Source: an uncultured Clostridia bacterium (GTDB lineage: Bacteria; Bacillota; Clostridia; Christensenellales; UBA1242). From it: DNA of 24,278 nt. Both the position numbers and the translations under genes were made by a program. The notes beneath the pieces are model-generated. The model searched no databases. It had not been told where the DNA came from and was given only the letters and a program-made list of their open reading frames with translations. The stretch covers positions 1-24,278 of the forward strand of contig CALWDV010000006.1 of the NCBI GenBank assembly GCA_944376785.1, given 5' to 3'. This document shows, piece by piece, positions 22,637-24,278 of this stretch; the stretch's first letter is position 1; every line of letters begins with the position of its first letter.

Positions 22637-24278
22637 ATTTTTCTTTTCCAATGTTTTGTGTTGGAACTTGACTAGATGATTGTGCTTTTTCACTATCAGA
22701 TTTTTTACCTTTTTTTCCTTCATTATATTTTTTCCAACTTGCAATTAATTGTTCCCCAGCAGTTAAACCAACATTTTCAAAATGTTGTTTAATTGTTTCA
22801 TCTGTTATAGCAAATTCATTTTTATAGGTTTTTGTTAAATTGGTGCTTGCATAAATAACTCTGCCAATTCTATCGGCACCCGAAATTTTAACTGAAAGTT
22901 GGTCGGTAAGTTTATAAACTTCTTTTCCTTTTTCATCACATAATGCAATGCCCATATCATTAGCTTTACCATTTTCACACAACTCACTAATTGGAACTGA
23001 AACTCTAATTCCTTTTTGTTTGTCTTCCACAATAACAAAGTCACCATTAAAACTTGAAATTTCACCTGTTATAACTTCGTTAATGTGTTCTTCTGCCCAA
23101 ATTGCAGCATACATATCATCAATTTTTCTTTCGGCTTCTTCAATTACAAGTTCCATACTGCTTATTAACATTGAAACTTGCGCAACATATTCTTCGGTGA
23201 ATGGTTGACCATGATTTCTTAAATTTTCTTTAATTGCATATTGAATAATTAAATCTGCCATACGTCTAATTCCTGATGTGAAGTGTGTGTATAAGTCACT
23301 ACACAAAGCACTATGGCATTTGTTTTGAGGTTTATCTTCACCAAAAGCATCTGTTGGATATGGTTTGTTTGAATATTTTGCTTTTGACTGAGCACGTAAC
23401 ACAAATTCTTTTATTGGAGAAGATTTAGAAGTTCCTTCATTTTCATCAATAAGTTTTTGCAAACTTTTGTTATCACCATTTCCGGAATATTCAACATCAA
23501 GAAATTTTAAACATTCCTTTAATCTTAAAATTTTTTCTGGTAATGGTTGGTCGTGAACTCTATAAACCACATTTAATTTGTTATTGTAAGCATATTCAGC
23601 AAAAGTTTCATTTGCATTAATCATTAACGCTTCAATAACTTCCATACTTTTTAAATGTTCTTTTTGTTTTATGTCTAAAACTCTGGTTCCATCATCACTT
23701 AAAACAAATTCTGTTTCGTTGTTTCTGTTAATGTTTAACATTCCTCTTTCTTTAAAATGTTTCCAAATAATATCAGAACAAGATTTGTTTAAAGCAACAC
23801 TTTCTAACAATGTTTGAGGAGCCCTACCACCACTTGAACATTGCTTTTGTAAATTACCAGTAATTGATGCCAAGTTGTTTTCATCAGTAATTTTTTGAAC
23901 TTCATCATAACTAAATTTCTTTTTACTATTAATAACTGCATGGAACACTTTTGATTTTTCTGGAATTCTTTCGCCAGTGTTTTTATCTATAACTGTTTTG
24001 CAACATAAAGTTAATCTATCTTCCCCTTCATTTAAAGATAAAATTCCATGAGATAGTTTTTTTGGTATCATGGCATAGGCATCAAAAGGAGTGTAAAGTG
24101 TGAAAGATTGTTTTAATGCTGCATTCCAAATTGCACTGCCTGGTTTAATATATTCAGTAACATCTGCAATAGCAGTGTAAGTAACAAAGTTTCCATCTTC
24201 ATCAAGCTCTGTGTAAACCGAATCGTCCATATCTCTACAATCGTGTGGGTCGATTGTTGTAAACATTTTATCTCTTAA
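22635..24278 (-). CDS. RNase R-like 3'-5' exoribonuclease (RNB domain), 5' end cut by window edge
   Basis: An RNA-degrading enzyme of the RNase II/R family. The window holds the RNB catalytic domain from its first motif: TIDPHDCRDMDD has Asp residues with the exact 6-2-1 spacing of the metal-binding site. It continues with YTAIADVTEYI, YRVHDQPLP, the HSALCSDLYTHFTSGIRRMADL region (two parts: HSALCSDLYTHFTS, GIRRMADL) and an S1-like OB domain (about residues 395-470 counted from the ATG). The tail is Lys/Gly/Ser-rich, as in RNase R. The frame is open upstream of ATG 24266 to the window edge and reads L-R-D-K, typical of the linker before the RNB domain. The cold-shock domains should therefore lie beyond 24278, and that ATG is internal. 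Confidence 0.93.
   Translation of the reverse strand, partial: LRDKMFTTIDPHDCRDMDDSVYTELDEDGNFVTYTAIADVTEYIKPGSAIWNAALKQSFTLYTPFDAYAMIPKKLSHGILSLNEGEDRLTLCCKTVIDKNTGERIPEKSKVFHAVINSKKKFSYDEVQKITDENNLASITGNLQKQCSSGGRAPQTLLESVALNKSCSDIIWKHFKERGMLNINRNNETEFVLSDDGTRVLDIKQKEHLKSMEVIEALMINANETFAEYAYNNKLNVVYRVHDQPLPEKILRLKECLKFLDVEYSGNGDNKSLQKLIDENEGTSKSSPIKEFVLRAQSKAKYSNKPYPTDAFGEDKPQNKCHSALCSDLYTHFTSGIRRMADLIIQYAIKENLRNHGQPFTEEYVAQVSMLISSMELVIEEAERKIDDMYAAIWAEEHINEVITGEISSFNGDFVIVEDKQKGIRVSVPISELCENGKANDMGIALCDEKGKEVYKLTDQLSVKISGADRIGRVIYASTNLTKTYKNEFAITDETIKQHFENVGLTAGEQLIASWKKYNEGKKGKKSDSEKAQSSSQVPTQNIGKEK

Noticed and set aside
24264..24266. ATG at 24266 as the true start of the exoribonuclease
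   Set aside because: The frame stays open to the window edge and reads L-R-D-K before a catalytic motif that normally follows cold-shock domains, so the gene is cut by the window.

Overview
The window is chromosomal DNA from a bacterium with visibly very low GC content, most likely an uncultured member of the Bacillota or a near relative. Four things point there: a T-box leader in front of tyrS, the secA-prfB gene order, a BmrC/BmrD-type ABC pair, and DegV and RecD2 proteins. UGA is a stop codon: one gene ends in TGA inside an ATGA overlap, and an RF2 gene (the UGA release factor) carries the usual in-frame UGA. The standard bacterial code therefore applies, not the Mycoplasma code. I cannot name a species.

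Layout. 1-4342 (minus): prfB (RF2, cut by the left edge, with a programmed +1 frameshift), a HAD nucleotidase and secA. 4600-7561 (minus): recD2 and comF, overlapping. 7865-11486 (plus): a heterodimeric ABC exporter with one degenerate ATP site. 11601-13978 (minus): a membrane-anchored DUF3862/SmpA-like protein, then two genes of unknown function (480-codon frame plus a DUF1828-like gene) with overlapping stop and start. 14075-15606 (plus): T-box leader and tyrS. 15674-18708 (minus): gpmI, a small two-helix membrane protein and a GH26 mannanase-like lipoprotein, closely spaced. 18874-20827 (plus): promoter, an 18-codon leader peptide with seven consecutive Asn codons, an attenuator and aspS. 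20861-21610 (minus): radC. 21670-22594 (plus): a DegV/FakB-like protein. 22635-24278 (minus): an RNase R-like exoribonuclease, cut by the right edge. Compact hairpin terminators separate most convergent pairs.

The most interesting item is the aspS leader. It has the full logic of ribosome-mediated attenuation, but senses asparagine codons in front of an aspartyl-tRNA synthetase. This makes sense if the enzyme is non-discriminating and makes Asp-tRNA(Asn) for amidation to Asn-tRNA(Asn). The enzyme has His at the position known to favour tRNA(Asn) recognition. A few kilobases away tyrS uses a T-box, so two different sensing mechanisms serve synthetase genes in one genome.

Other points worth attention: the prfB frameshift site lacks the usual Shine-Dalgarno-like stimulator and instead has a perfect 10-bp inverted repeat one base upstream; and recD2, radC and the unknown operon have promoter-like boxes so close to the ATG, with no ribosome binding site, that leaderless mRNAs are predicted.
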